From the NCBI RefSeq assembly GCF_000003815.2, contig NC_049991.1:19279760-19343759 (forward strand): a DNA stretch of 64,000 nucleotides. Direction: 5' to 3'. The DNA is from Branchiostoma floridae (lineage: Eukaryota > Chordata > Leptocardii > Amphioxiformes > Branchiostomatidae). How positions within the stretch are numbered: position 1 is the stretch's first letter; the number at the start of each line of letters is the position of its first letter. The notes under the pieces are model-generated. The model saw nothing but the letters and a program-made list of their open reading frames with translations, had not been told where the DNA came from and made no database searches. Shown in pieces: positions 33,190-46,684 of the stretch. The translations under genes and the position numbers were made by a program.

Positions 33190-33960
33190 ACTCAAAGGTC
33201 TTTTTTTCCTTTTAAGGCCACTTTCTAGAGTCATGAACCGAAACCTTTACTCTAACGTATGGCTCTCTGACAAAAAGATTCAGACGGCGTGTTCAACCCC
33301 CGGGAATGATATCCGATGTACAGAGAGTGACGGCAAACAAGTCTTTTTCTTTAAATGCCTTCTATATAGTCACGAACCGAAACCCCCTACTGTGACACAT
33401 TACTTCTTGAAAAAAAAAGGATTCAAACTGCGCCAATCCTCGTGAGTATCACGCCTATCCAAACTCAGGGACCGTCAGGGATGCTGTTATGTTTTCACTA
33501 CTCCTTTTATCTACCCACGGCTGGACTTAAGTCACTATTCAAGACGTGTACTCGACATATGGCCATGCGAACGACAGAAATTGCCTTAACCTTTTCCCTC
33601 CTTTGTGTTTCACTGAAAACGTATCTCCGACTCCAACTGCTTAGAGTCGCCATTCAAGAACATAATGCTAACATATGGCTCGAACAAAGATGGGAACTGC
33701 TTCAATCCTTTTCTCTTTTGTGTTTCATTGCAAAGGAATATCTGACTTCGACGGAGCTACATGTAGGGTCACCAGTCAAGAACATAATTCGGACATATGG
33801 CTCTACGAAACATAGCAATTTGCCTTGATATCTTTCTCTTTTTGTTTGTTATTACAAAAGTATCTCTCCGTATGACTGAGTTAGGCTCGCCAGGCGAGAC
33901 ATTATTCTAACATTTAGCTCCACCAGACATAGCAATTGCTAAAATGCCTCCGTCCTTTGC
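33190..33960. repeat. Degenerate tandem repeat, ~120-bp period
   Basis: AGTCGCCATTCAAGAACAT and ACATATGGCTC recur with decay near 33525, 33645, 33765 and 33880, with an earlier relative at 33225. The 128-codon ORF across it is a by-product. Confidence 0.6.
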
Positions 33961-33964
33961 GTTT

Positions 33965-35530
33965 CGCTACTCTCTACCAACGTACCTATTACACACAACT
34001 TTTTAATTAACACAGATAAAAGCTTCACGGGCAGTGAGTAATGTATGGATAACAACTGTGTTTCAACTTTCAAATGACATGTAAGCAAAAGCAAAGTTCC
34101 AATGCCTATTTTTTGCATTCGCTGAGAAAGCATCTCGCAAAAAACAACTTGGTTTAGAAACACTATTTGAAAAAGCTACTCTGCTTCTGAAACTTTGCTT
34201 AACAAAATATAGCTATCCGTATCTCATCCATACAATGTTAGGGTATCGCCTTACTGTTAATGTTTAGGCCTTTTCTCGAATGGTGTTGGTAGTGCTTCGT
34301 ACTCAAAGATGACTGCTATGTGAATACAGAGCAGTGACTAAACTTCAACCGAAAACATTATTGCAGTTTCATTAAAGAAAAAAACCGCTAGAAAAACATA
34401 GTCCCCAAATGTTGCTTTGATGTTACAACATGGTTAAAATCTTTGTTCTGATAACATCGAATGGCTGAAGAAACCGCTCTAATTGGATGAATCAATTTTG
34501 TACTCCTCGTCCATCTAACTCCTCTGGTGTGTTTTCTGTCTTATTTGGCCAATTTTGGCTAATTTTGCAGCGACCTGTGAAGACGCAGAGGCTAGGTGAA
34601 TGCTTTTATCATGGAATGGTTGCATTTTACAACACACGGAGCCAGTTTAGATTCCCTGTGTGTGTTCATCGCTGTTAGTATCCCCTGCTTTTTGTAGAGT
34701 GAGTCATGCATACCTAATTCCAGTTGTTATCGAAGCTATGATATTTTATATCCAAGGTAAATCTGACAGATATGTCTATAAGAAATAAAGATAAGATAAA
34801 TAAAGTTTCAGATAAGTCCTAAAGCTTCAAAGGCGAAAGGTAAACATTACGAGATTTACCTGGCATTATCACCGATGGTAAGTCCCACTTTGCAGCGAAC
34901 TCGAGCCAGGCAGCTCAGGCGTTGTGCAGTATTAAACTGCTACGATAAATTCAGGAATAGCCTATTTGGGGCACAACAGGATTGATAGCACTTGTATTAT
35001 CGTATATCACTAATAAAAAGGCACCGTGGCCATCTTTATTCTATATATTAAACGATATTCTAGTATGTTAATTCCCTGCTATGACGGAAATGACATCTTT
35101 CATCTGTCATTTCAATTCCGGCAGGGTTTTTTTCAAATCATTACCATATCAAAAGATTGGATACTTTAAGCGTACTCTCTGTATGAAAATGCAGTTATAA
35201 ACCTCAGTTATGAATTCTACTTTTCAAGGATCTTGTACACTTAACATATTTCTCATATGAGAGCAATGGCATTTGTTTCATAAGGATAGATCTAATCTTA
35301 CCGCTAAATATAAAAGAACATCACTTTCTGACCCGTAGACTCGTTCGACCCATTCTTGACGTCACGCTTCAGTTCGGGTCACGTGACGTAGGCGTTGGGT
35401 CATTTCAACTTGAGTAGAACCAGAGGACTGGTCGCAAGATTATTAGTAATCGTTTTACTTTGTGTACAGAAATAGCGTATAAAATCTTTACAATTTTTGA
35501 TTACCGTCAAAGGAAAACCTTCATTCGGGT
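33965..35530. other. Unassigned interval downstream of the GPCR
   Basis: No gene seen. It may include the GPCR 3' UTR; TTTATT (AATAAA on the minus strand) occurs at about 35035. A LINE-like tail AAATAAAGATAAGATAAATA lies near 34784. Confidence 0.35.
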
Positions 35531-35537
35531 ATGGTCA

Positions 35538-35636
35538 ACAGTTTTGTGACGTCTCTGACGACTTCCGTCTACAGTTTTGTGACGTCTCTGACGTCTTCCG
35601 TCTACAGTTCTGTGACGTCTCTGACAACTTCCGTCT
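35538..35636. repeat. 33-bp tandem repeat, three units, ending at the GPCR stop codon
   Basis: Units start ACAGTTTTGTGACGTCTCTG at 35538 and 35571, with ACAGTTCTGTGACG at 35604. Each carries TGACGTC, a CRE-like word. The last unit overlaps the TAG stop (35637-35635), so the array forms the start of the 3' UTR. Confidence 0.9.
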
Positions 35637-36083
35637 ACACGACCTGTCCCTCCTTTTTCGGGCTTTTACTCACGGACATGGTGACAACGCGCCCGTTCCC
35701 GTCCAGAGACGCCCGGCACGACTTCTGCCCGCTGCGATAGGACGGGCGCAGCTTGTTGCCGCCCCCGTCTCGGTCGGGGTCCGTCTCCTGCGCGCACTCC
35801 CGGAACCCGCGGAGGAACTTGCGCACCGTCCTGTCGCTGATGCAGTAGCAGATGGGGTCGATGGCGGAGTTGGCGATGCCGAGGCACAGCAGGAACGGGA
35901 ACACCCCGGCAGCGTCCTGCGCGGACAACAGGTCAGAAGGGTCGTGGAAGTCGAACCACAGCACCAAGCAGAAGTAGGGGACCCAAGACAGCGCGAAGAA
36001 GGCGGTTAGCGCCATGAAGACGGTCACCACTCTCCTTCTCCCGTGCATGACGTCATTCTTGGAGTTCATCCGGCAATGGGCCC
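35635..36083 (-). CDS. GPCR exon 5: TM6, TM7 and C-terminus
   Basis: Two bases complete Gly237, then 148 codons to TAG at 35637-35635; the acceptor is CTTTCAG. Encodes AHCRMNSKNDVMHGRRRVVT, the TM6 helix FMALTAFFALSWVPYFCLVL, TM7 LCLGIANSAIDPICYCISD, and a tail with Cys333 (possible palmitoylation) and several Ser residues. GC-rich compared with its flanks. Confidence 0.93.
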
Positions 36084-36247
36084 CTGAAAGTGAGAAATCG
36101 TCGTTTTAGTTTTTTTTTAAATTCTCTTCCCTCTTGTCTTTGTCTGTCTCTCCTTTCTCTCCCACTCTCGTCTGTCACCCTCTCCCTTTCTTTCTCTCTC
36201 TCCTCCTCCCCCCTCCCTCTCTTTGGTCTTTGGGGATCGGACTTTTG

Positions 36248-36299
<52 letters not shown>

Positions 36300-39200
36300 A
36301 CACACACACATGTTAATAATCTATGACATCGATACACGATCGTACATTTGCAATTTTGATAAACCTGGCCCCTACATATTTCAAGAACCCCGGTTCCTCT
36401 TGAGCATTGAACTTCGTCTAAATGATAACGTTTCGTTTCAAGAATTAAGCTTTATCTCAAGAATTACGCTTCGCTTGAAGAATTACGATTCGTCTGGAGA
36501 GTTACGCTTCGTCCCAAGCATGACGCCTTGTCTCAAGCATTTCATTTACTTCGTCTCATAGATCAGGCGTGAAGTTCAAAGAAAGAATTAGATGTCATCC
36601 ACACTCAGTAGCAACTGGTTAACATTTACGAAGAACAATACCGATAGGTTACCAGGGACGTTGACATTCCTTTCTGAGAAGCTTGACTTAAGCGACCTGA
36701 CACGTGACATGTGATGCCCTAATCAAAGATGGACCGAAACAACCCATAGTGGCAGAGGTTGCGAGTATGGTAAGCTTTTGAAGCATCTATCGAATGCAGC
36801 CTTTTGAAGGGTGATTGCAGCTTCAAATTGATTCCTACGCAGAGAGGTGGCTCGAGTAGTTTTTTTTAAGTAACTCGAGTATTGGTTTGGCGATAACTCA
36901 AAAAGTGTTTTGATAATAATTCTGAAAATCTGGATTTTGTTTCATTTTATAGTCTATTTGAGGTGTACAATTAAGTATTACGGCTGTCAAAATTTCTTTA
37001 ATGGAAATAAACCTACCAATGGCAATAAGCCAGAATTTAAAGGTTTCGTCGTGGTGACTGCACCTACACAACGTGCGGTTGTCGAGGCAAGGTTCCGGAT
37101 TTACGCAAACCCATTTTGTAGTACAGCAGTACTCATCGAGGTATTTCAGTTTCTATATTTCGTAATGTTTGTCATCTACCTGACTGAGTGTATCGTTTCA
37201 CCAGATCTCATATTTTGTTACATATGCGGTTTTCTATAAAGGGCATAAAGACAACTTCATATCAACACGCACAGATATAAAGCTTTAGAGCATGGGTATC
37301 GACAGAAGTTTGGATGCACCCGGCTGAGCATGACCTGATAGAACCCCAGATGTCACGGACGGGCAATTATCAAAAGGCCGCTGACATTTTGAAACCCTTG
37401 GCTGCATTTGAAGCTTAATCAGGAGAATAATAAGTGGACTCTAATTATCCAGTAGGTCGGATAATTACGGTGATACAGGGGAAGTCATTTAATTGCACCT
37501 CCTTGATTGCACACACAATGTCCAGGGTATTTCGTGTAATTTTCCGGGTCCGAAGCTATCCAGCTGGACCGCACCGGTTTGGGATGTTAAGGTTCCGTGC
37601 AATTAACAGAAGTGTGCGGCAATCCATTGTGCAATTAACTGGCTTCTACTGTACTTCCATTTTCCAACGCAACGAGTTAGCGTCTGCGTCAAAATGTTTA
37701 GGTGTTCAAAACTCAAATAGGCGGTTCCTGATATTTGCGATGTGCCCACCTAACTTTCAGTTCGCTCAACCGTCCAATCCTGGCAGTCTCTGTTTTCAAT
37801 CCAGCTTGAGAATGGTCTGCCTAAACACTTCAAACGACCTCAAACGACTCTAATATGCAGTGTACATGGGGCAACAATCTTGTGTGGCGCTCTGGATACA
37901 TTGTTATAACCGGCTTGGGGTGAGCGGAACAGACCTGAATGCATACCATGACAAAAAGCAAACAGACACATGATCTATTTTCACGAGCGTAACGAACCTC
38001 GTTTGGCCTGGAAGACCGTGTCCCGTCGCCAAAGCGAATACTTCAGAAAAGTTTCGTTGTTCAAAACTCAAACAGGTGGTTCCTGACATCCAACTTCCAC
38101 TTCATGTTCGCTCGACCTTCCAATCCTGACGGTCTCTGTTTTCAACTCAGCTCGGGAACAGATCTGAACCGTCAAACGCATACCATGACAAACAAACATA
38201 CGGAAACGACGCACGTTACGAACCTCGTTTGGCCTTGAAGACCGTGTCCCGTCGCCAGAGCTTCCGGGCTCAAGCAAACAAACAAACAAACAAACAAACA
38301 AACAAACAAACAAACAGACAGACACGATCTATTTTCACGCACGTAACGAACTTCGTTTGGCCTGGAAGACCGTGTCCCGTCGCCAGAGCTTCCGGGCGAT
38401 CTTGTTGTACAATTAACTGGCTTCTACAAAATATGAACTAACATAATGAACGAACGTAACGAACGTAACGTTGGTTTCACGAACGTAACGTAACGTAACG
38501 TTGGTTTCACGAACGTAACGTAACATAACGTTGGTTTCACGAACGTAACGTAACGTTGGTTTCACGGACGTAACCTAACGTAACGTTGGTTTCACGAACG
38601 TAACGTAACGTAACGTTGGTTTCACGGACGTAACCTAACGTAACGTTGGTTTCACGAACGTAACGTAACGTAACGTTGCTTTCATGCACTTAACGAACCT
38701 CGTTTGGCCTGGAAGACCGTGTCCCGTCGCCAGAGCTTGAGGGCGATCTCTCGGTAGGTGACGCACATGGTCCCGAGGGGCAGCACCAGTAGCACGGCGA
38801 ACAGGGCCAGGTCGTACCCCTTCTTCAGCGCAGTGGACGGCCACTACACATGGGGAAGAAACAAATGGTCATTGACATTGACATTGAACGTGGACATCAG
38901 GGATGTCATCACGGGTCACAATGGATCCTTCTTCTCCACTCAGCCTTGTCCTCCATGAGGGAGCGAAGCTCTGCTGTGGTGATGTTACTGATTTGGGTGT
39001 ACCTTTAAAGGTTGTTGATGGAGGCAGTACGCTTTTTGCCCTTCTACTTTTCCCCCCTCTCTGCTCCCAGAGCGTAATGGTAGTGTTATACATTACCCAC
39101 CCTGCACAAATGACTTCAGCACCCTGCCGCACCACTTGTTGCAGAAATGGAAATGGCCCAGTACTAGTACTGCCAGTTTATTATATTACAAATGATCATA

Positions 39201-42200
39201 TTAAGTACAAAACATAGTTTACAAATCAAATAGATTTCGTATGTGGCTTCTCGAAATCGTCACCCGCAAAAACAGAAACAACTGATACTGATCTGACACG
39301 AATGCTAAATGCTGTAGATATAAAGTTAAATACTGTTGCTCACAGGGAACAACAGACTGAGGGTGCGCGAGGTTGAAGCAATGGCCCAGGACCGCCCGGA
39401 GTGGCGCAGAATGGTGCGAAAGAGACGTCAACGCCTTGGTGCAGGCCACTCACCAAGCTGAGGAGACCTAACCAAGTATCAAGTAAGTAAGTAGATATAA
39501 ATTTGGTTCTATAGTAGAAGCCATAAAAACAGGGTCTCACAACCATCCCTCAACAGAGACTTCCTGAAAAATATTGATACTTGAAACTGTTAAATAAATG
39601 GTGATATACACAGGGTGACATATGCGCTCATTCAAGATCTAGAGAAGAGCAAAATTCAGAAATATTTATTAGCCAATTCCAGAAAGATTTAGTAGTTAAT
39701 CACAGAACCTCTATTTCCGTTTTTTTTGTTATGAAGCACACGAGACAAATAATAGGAGATAACAAACCTATTGAGAACATTTATTAAACTGCTTTTTATA
39801 AACCGTAACGAATGGCCCTTTTACAGCGCTCTGGGCGAAGGAAGTTTATTAGAAAACCACATGACAAATTACAACATTCGCCATAGCCTGCTGAAAGTCA
39901 GCAGTTAAGTGGAAATGGCATTTCGGGACAAGATAGACACAGTCAGGAAAATGATTGAAGTTGAAAATCACTTTTAAGGCGTCTTCATGGTCTTAAACTG
40001 ACCAGCAGTTTGTCGGGGAAAAAACACATCTACAAGAAAAGATAAAAAATAGGTGCCCCACAAAACCAGTCTTGTGGATTACCGTTTGACGTCACTTCAT
40101 CTTGATGAAAAATACTTGGTAGCTCGGGATTGGGAGCCTGAAGGCTCCAATGTTTCAAAGCTTTTAGAGTAGACGGTGTTTGTTTAAAAATAGAAGTATG
40201 AAATGCCATATTGGATACGCCGTGCAGACGACGCCATTTCGCCCTTGGCCTCATACCTTTGGGTGCGCCTGGCGTTAGTAAATGTAGAATTCATCATTTT
40301 TCACATTCTCAACATGTTCATATTTCAAACCCATTTCCCCATTTGTAGTGAATGGGAAGGGCTCAATAAGGATGAGAAATACGTTCGTAAATTCTGCTAT
40401 CATTTCGTTCTTGGTGACGTGCCTTTGGGTGCGTCTGGTATTTGTAGGATGTATTTCTCCCATTTTACCCACATTTTACTATTTGGACGTTTGTTTTATT
40501 TTTTTCTTTGTGTTGTATACCCGGTAAGCCGCTTCTGGGCATAACACACCAGGTTTGTTCTGAGGAGTACAAGCTGCACATTCGGAGATCCACAGATCCA
40601 TGCACATCAGGATAGAAGCCCTACTCTTTTTGATAAATGAATGTGGTGGGTTATTTTACGCGTAGCTCTCCTCAAACGCGGGATCTCTATTTAACATCCT
40701 ATCCAGGGGACGTCCCTAACCAAAGGTTATTCATTTTCACTTGAGAGAAGTGAAGACATTTGTCTTAAGTACCTTTCAATGTTGGAGCATATCAGGGGAC
40801 TCAATCCCAGGACTTCTTGGCTTTGAACCAACCACCCTACCGTTGCGCCACGTGCGGTATATCGGACATGCACCCGAGTCAGGGGTAGGAAAGTGTAATG
40901 GTGACACAAAAGAAGAAGAGGGAGTAGGAGGAACCCCTTGCATCCTTAGGCTTGATCGAAAGTCCTCCTAGGAGACGGAAACTCCATATAACAAACCTGA
41001 ATCTGCTAGGGCCGTCTTACACGTAATATACAGTTATTTTCCCGTTTTGGCAGAAGACGAGAGGGTGGAGAAGGAAGCGCACACCCCTCCTTCACCTTAA
41101 AAAAAGTCACGTGCAGGCCATGGCCAGGCATGCCATGGCCTAACCCACCCTGTCTGCCTACCATTGTCTTACGAGACAGATGGATGCCAACATATCGGAT
41201 GTAAATGACTCAGTAAAAAAAATACGCTCGAAGATATGTAACGTTATTTCACCTTTATCTGCAGGGTGACCTATATCCGTTGCTTTCGAAAACGGGTGTT
41301 AAAGGATATTAAGTCTTAGTTCCAAACTACAATAGTTTGAACATATTACAACTTGAAACTACCGTCCGTCGACTTGATATTACCGTGTGGGTAAACACAA
41401 CGAATATAGGTTACCCTACGGATAAAGGCACACTAGCGTTAAGGAGACATCTATCTTGGCTTAAGAAGGTGCACTAGCGTTAAGGAGACGTCTATCTTGG
41501 CTTAAGAATGCAGTGCAGCCTTCCGACTGGAATAAAGGTTACCCTATGGACAAAGGTACACTAGCGTTAGGGAGACATTTATCTCGGCTTAAGAAGGTGC
41601 ACTAGCGTTACGGAGACGTCTATTTTGGCTTAAGAACGCAGTGTAGCCGCCCGAGTAGAAGTAACAATGGAGCTGATTACGTAAGCTAGTGGAGCAGCAT
41701 GGGTCACTGCTAAACGTGGTTTTGACGCACACGCCGCTTAATTCGTCTGCACAGCGTTTCCCGTCAGGGCTCTTACTGCGCCAACCTACCAAGCTCCTGG
41801 ATTTGTTATTTTTGGTTCAAGTACAGAAGGTTGAATGTCAAGTGCAACACCGTGCACCCGATGCAATTGGGTACTTCGTAGTACTTACCCCCCCCCCCCG
41901 CGACTACATTTTCTCTCCCATTTTCCTATTGAGATAAAATAGCATATGGTATGAAGTATATGGTTGTGCATTAGGTAAAGTGAATTGCATTTTTAACACT
42001 TTCAAGGCGGTAAGTCTGCCACATTTATACATTGTGCCTATTTTCGTATTTAGAATGATTGAAGATGGAATGAAAGTGGCGCTGTGTGAATTGAAAAGAC
42101 AACTTGCTAGCGGTGATGATTGTTGGGGGTACTTAACGTGCCAGCAAGATTGGAGTCGTGTTTTCACAATTGACGTTTGACGCATACGTCTGCTATATAC

Positions 42201-45200
42201 GTGCGACATTGCGGGGTTCGTTCGCTGGGGCGCTGTTGTGTCATGTTCGATGATTTTTATAGTTTAAATATTGCGTATTAACCAATACGTAAAAGTATGA
42301 CTTAGAAGACAACAAAATACACAAAACGTAAGAAAATTTGTTCCTTATTTCTGAAAATAATTAAGTAATCTTTGGAACCCCGCAGTGCCACACCGGTGCT
42401 TCCCGTGTGGTACAATGAATGCTGTTTTGGATCCATGTCGATGGTTGGTTCTATCACGTCCTGCTTGAAAATCCTATGGCATCAAAATCGTGCGGTGATC
42501 GCACGGCCTATGTTGCCGCCCCCTTACTTGAAACGTTTACATCTCCTGGTACTTAAGGCTTCAATTTTCAGACCGTTTAAGACTGTTAGCCTTTGTTCAA
42601 GAAGAGAAGTTTGAAACGTTATATTCGGTAATACACGTGGGACGGAAGAATATGCTTGCTAAGGGCTGTATTTTTACCCTGAGGCGTGTTCTTTCGTCCG
42701 CCGAGTATCGATGTTCTTGGTGCTGACATTTCAAACCCCTATTCCGAACAAAGACCAACCGTGAATCTCAAAGGGTTTGAGAACACTACAGAAGCATGCC
42801 AGAGGAGACGCGTACGAAAGAGCGCCTTGATGTGCACCAATATAGCTTTCAATCCGGGGTTTTAAAGGCTTTGGGTTGCAAAGCTGCGACATTCGTTATT
42901 CTTTGCTGTAGACGACTGCGAAATGTCATTTTTCTCCCCACCCACACTCCGCGCACGGCTCAGCTGAAGCACGGCTAAGCTGGTCTATCCGTCATGCGTT
43001 AGCACAGATTAACCTCTATGCAAATAAGGGACTAGCGTTGCTAGCTGTAAAAGCTGCAACACATCAGCTGGTTGTTTCTATCGTTACATAGCGTCACTTC
43101 TCCAGCCTTATACCCATCATATCATTGCTCCAGTTCTCTTCTCTTATAACTTGGTAAAGTTCAGGGCCCAACCTGCCGTACGTGCAATTTGTCGGTACGT
43201 TTTTGTGAGGAGGCCACGTCCGCCACGTATTTCTGAAAACGTTCAGGCTGTACAGGGCAGTACAGTACTGGCACGTACGGGGGGGGGGGGGTGAATCCGC
43301 AGCCCGATGGCACACAAAAGTTTTGCCTGCACGTAAAGTTCTACGGCGTGCAAGCGTGCTCCAGAAATCCGTTCGTACAGAGGCGGTACTTATCACTTAC
43401 GAATCCCAAAAGATTGCCCACGTTTTGGAACACAGACAGCACGTATTTGCACGTACGGCGGGTTGTACCCTAAGCTTAAGGCAGGCGATGGAAGGAGCCA
43501 GCCAGAGCTAGGCTAGGACGACTGCCAGGTTCCCTAGCTACCTAATGCCAGGGTCACATTGGCACCGGTGCCCGTGGGGGTGCAACCCCGGCCTGCTCTG
43601 ACGTCACAAAATTGCCCGTGTGGGCTGCCGGGTATGGGGTTAGGGTTTACTCTCGGTATCTTCACGATCAGGTTACGACTTCTACTTGTCGCCGCGAGTA
43701 TTAGGTGTCAGATTTAGATCCAGCTTTATTGCTTTTGGCTTGACACAAGACTCTTTTTAGCTTGAAAAATTCATCTGTGTTGGTAGAATTCCTGCAATCT
43801 ATGATCCACTGCTTACTGAGTCACGTGTTCTATCTGCATAACGTGACGTTACGACAGCAGTGGATTGTTCATTCCTCGACAAAGACTGGTTCTGTGTAGT
43901 CAAAACTTTTGGTGAGTCCAATTGTTGTTTTGGATATTACATCTAAACTAGTTCAATAATGAAATTTTTTACTTGAGGCGCAAGTTTTAAAAAAAAATGA
44001 GGGGCCCGGACCTGCCCTAAAGTAGTCCGGTAGCCAAAGAGCGTCCCACGGGGATGCTAACTGAGCTCAAGGGACGACCGGAAGTACAGTACAGCGCGCT
44101 GACGGGGTGTTTCCTATAGGCGCAGCGGAAAAAGTGGTTTAAAACCCAGATATTTCCAAAATATTGCATTCTTTTACGCTATCGTCTGTTGAAGTCTCTA
44201 AATACCCTGTTTTCATTTACAATGGATATATGATACCACACGTTTTTCAAAATCCTCAATTAATTGGGTTTTGGGTGGTATATAGTATGAGGTCCTTAAT
44301 CAATGTCCAAAAATTTGAAATCATGTGTTCATTACGTTTATGAAGGTTAGACATCCAGTTAAACAATATTCAAATACAATTTAATCTCTACAACTGGATA
44401 AAAATCTGAGATTTACTTTTTGGCATTTCGAGTGACATCCATTCTTCTTCTGTAGTGTCACTAGAATGAACTAGCAGAACAATTCAATAAAAGTCACATG
44501 ACTTACATTTGAGTGAATTTTACATAAGATCCCTATAAAGTAGTGGTTCAACCAGTTTTTCTAGTTAGCTGTACTTGTATTGAATTGTTCTGCAAGATCA
44601 TTCTAGTGACTTTGAAGAAGAGTGATGGATGTCACTCGAAACGTCCGTAAGTAAATCTCCAATTGTAGAGACTGAATTGTATTTGAACATTTGGTCATAA
44701 ATCTCTAGTTAACACTCTTTTAAAAAATCCTGCTAGCTGTTATTTTGGTTCCTACGCAATAAGCGCAGACGTTGTCTGCTTTACAAAACGATACATCGCT
44801 TATTTGGAACATTCGTGCGGAAAGAAGAAAGTCGGGACAGCTGCAAGTACCGTTCCTAGTTATCCAATTAAGCTATTGAGGCGGGTAAGCCTGAGAACAT
44901 AAGTAACAGGTGCACAGTGCTAACAGTTTTGTAAGTGGGGTCATTACTACTAATTGATTTTCATTTGCGCCTTTGTGCGGGTTTGAAGAAAGAGAGGACT
45001 CTACTGAAGTGTTAGCCATGGCCACGGCTTTTTGTGCACGGCACCAAGGAGCGTTCATCAACTCCTTGACGGTACCAAATCGTTTGGGTCGGGGAATAAA
45101 AACACCGTTGCCGTTGAAATAGCGTTGTAACACATTGTCTGGACTGTGAACGCTGATGAATACTCCTTGCATTCAACTCCACTGCAAAGGTAATCCAGGC

Positions 45201-46650
45201 ATTTATCGGGTGGGCGGTGAAATTTCAAGCTGGAGCCACCGGCAATGGTGGAACACGTCGTGAGAAACAAAGAATGATTTACCAATGACAACATTTTAAA
45301 CACACATACACACAGCTACAGTTCGTAGCTTGGGAAGCTTTAGAGACGCACTCTATTTATCAACCCAGTAGATATCGACCTTGTTGCGCATACGTGACGG
45401 CTGATACACGTTGTCATGTGATAAGACACGGTCATAAACAGGTCTGAGATAGTTGTTTGTTCTAGTTCTAGTTCTAGTCCTAGTCCTAGTCTATGGTCTC
45501 CAAACTTCCTTGTAGGAATATCACGCAGACGGAGAAGGCTCAGCGTCTGGACTACGTGTGCGATAACAGCAACCTGCTTTTGAATCTGTCCAGTGAGGGG
45601 CTGTCGACAATGTGGGCGGAGAGGCTGTTCCACTCGGCATGAAATGCATATTTGGCAGTGTCATACTTAGGTCACAGAGTCCTGTACTTGTGTGAGTGGT
45701 AGGCACGTGTACTCGCGTATGCTCGCATGAGGCGAATAGGCTGTTTGTTACACCCGCCCGGTGAGTTAACATGCATGACACAAACAAACAAAAGTTCAGC
45801 GCTTACTAGTATGGCTGTTGTACATAAATTTTAGTTGCGCAGCTCAGTTCACTTTTTCTTATCTTCGTTTTTGTTTCGCGCACCACCACCTGCCACACTA
45901 GCTGCACCTTTTTCCCCAGGACGTGAAGTACTTTGTCCTGTACCACGAAGAAGAAACAAACAACCAGACCTACCAACGAGATCGCTTGGCGCAGCGGCAG
46001 CGTGTTTGGCTTGGGGCCGAGAGGTCTCGAGATCGAATCCTGCCTTGTCACCGATCTTGTGCCCTTGGGAAAGGCACTTTACACGGCTTTCTTCACTTTA
46101 CTCAGATGCAAATGAGTACCTTGCTTCGGCTAGAGCCGCCCCCCGATAGGACGTTAAATGGGGGTCCCGTGTCTGGGGAGAGCCACACGCACGTTTAAAA
46201 AGAACCCTGCACAATTGCAATGGTGCGGTGTCCGATGGTGCGGTGTGCGATCGTACAAATCCTTCCGTCTAGAATTGGTGATTCTCTACAAATCACTCGG
46301 ACTCCAAGAGGAATAGTGACATATCACCCACTAATGGAGATCTGTATAACGAAACCAAACCAGACCCACCTTCTCCGTGCACAGCACCAGGTCCAGCTGG
46401 ACGGGGTAGACCAGGTGTTTGACCTCTATCTCGCTGAAGATGGCGATGGGGAGCATGATGGAGGCAGAGACCGCCCAGGTGGCCAGGACACACCGCTTCA
46501 CACGGCTCTTCGTCGACAGCACCTGAAGAAATGGCAGTGAGTGGCGTTACATAATGAATGGCATCGAATGATCGAGTGGCTATGATGATGATGATGATGA
46601 TGATGATGATGGTGATGATGGTGATAATGATGATGGTGATGATGGTGATA

Positions 46651-46684
<34 letters not shown>

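Noticed and set aside
33442-33828. 128-codon plus-strand ORF with many Leu/Ser
   Set aside because: Spans degenerate 120-bp tandem repeats with no recognisable domain.
35497-36009. 170-codon plus-strand ORF
   Set aside because: Antisense shadow of the GC-rich GPCR exon 5, whose minus frame has clear TM6/TM7 motifs.
38437-38690. Interstitial telomere-like repeat
   Set aside because: The GTAACG words differ from TTAGGG and are part of a 25-30 bp minisatellite unit.
45980-46055. Functional tRNA gene
   Set aside because: It is the tRNA-like head of a SINE with full SINE body and sister copies; box B is mutated.
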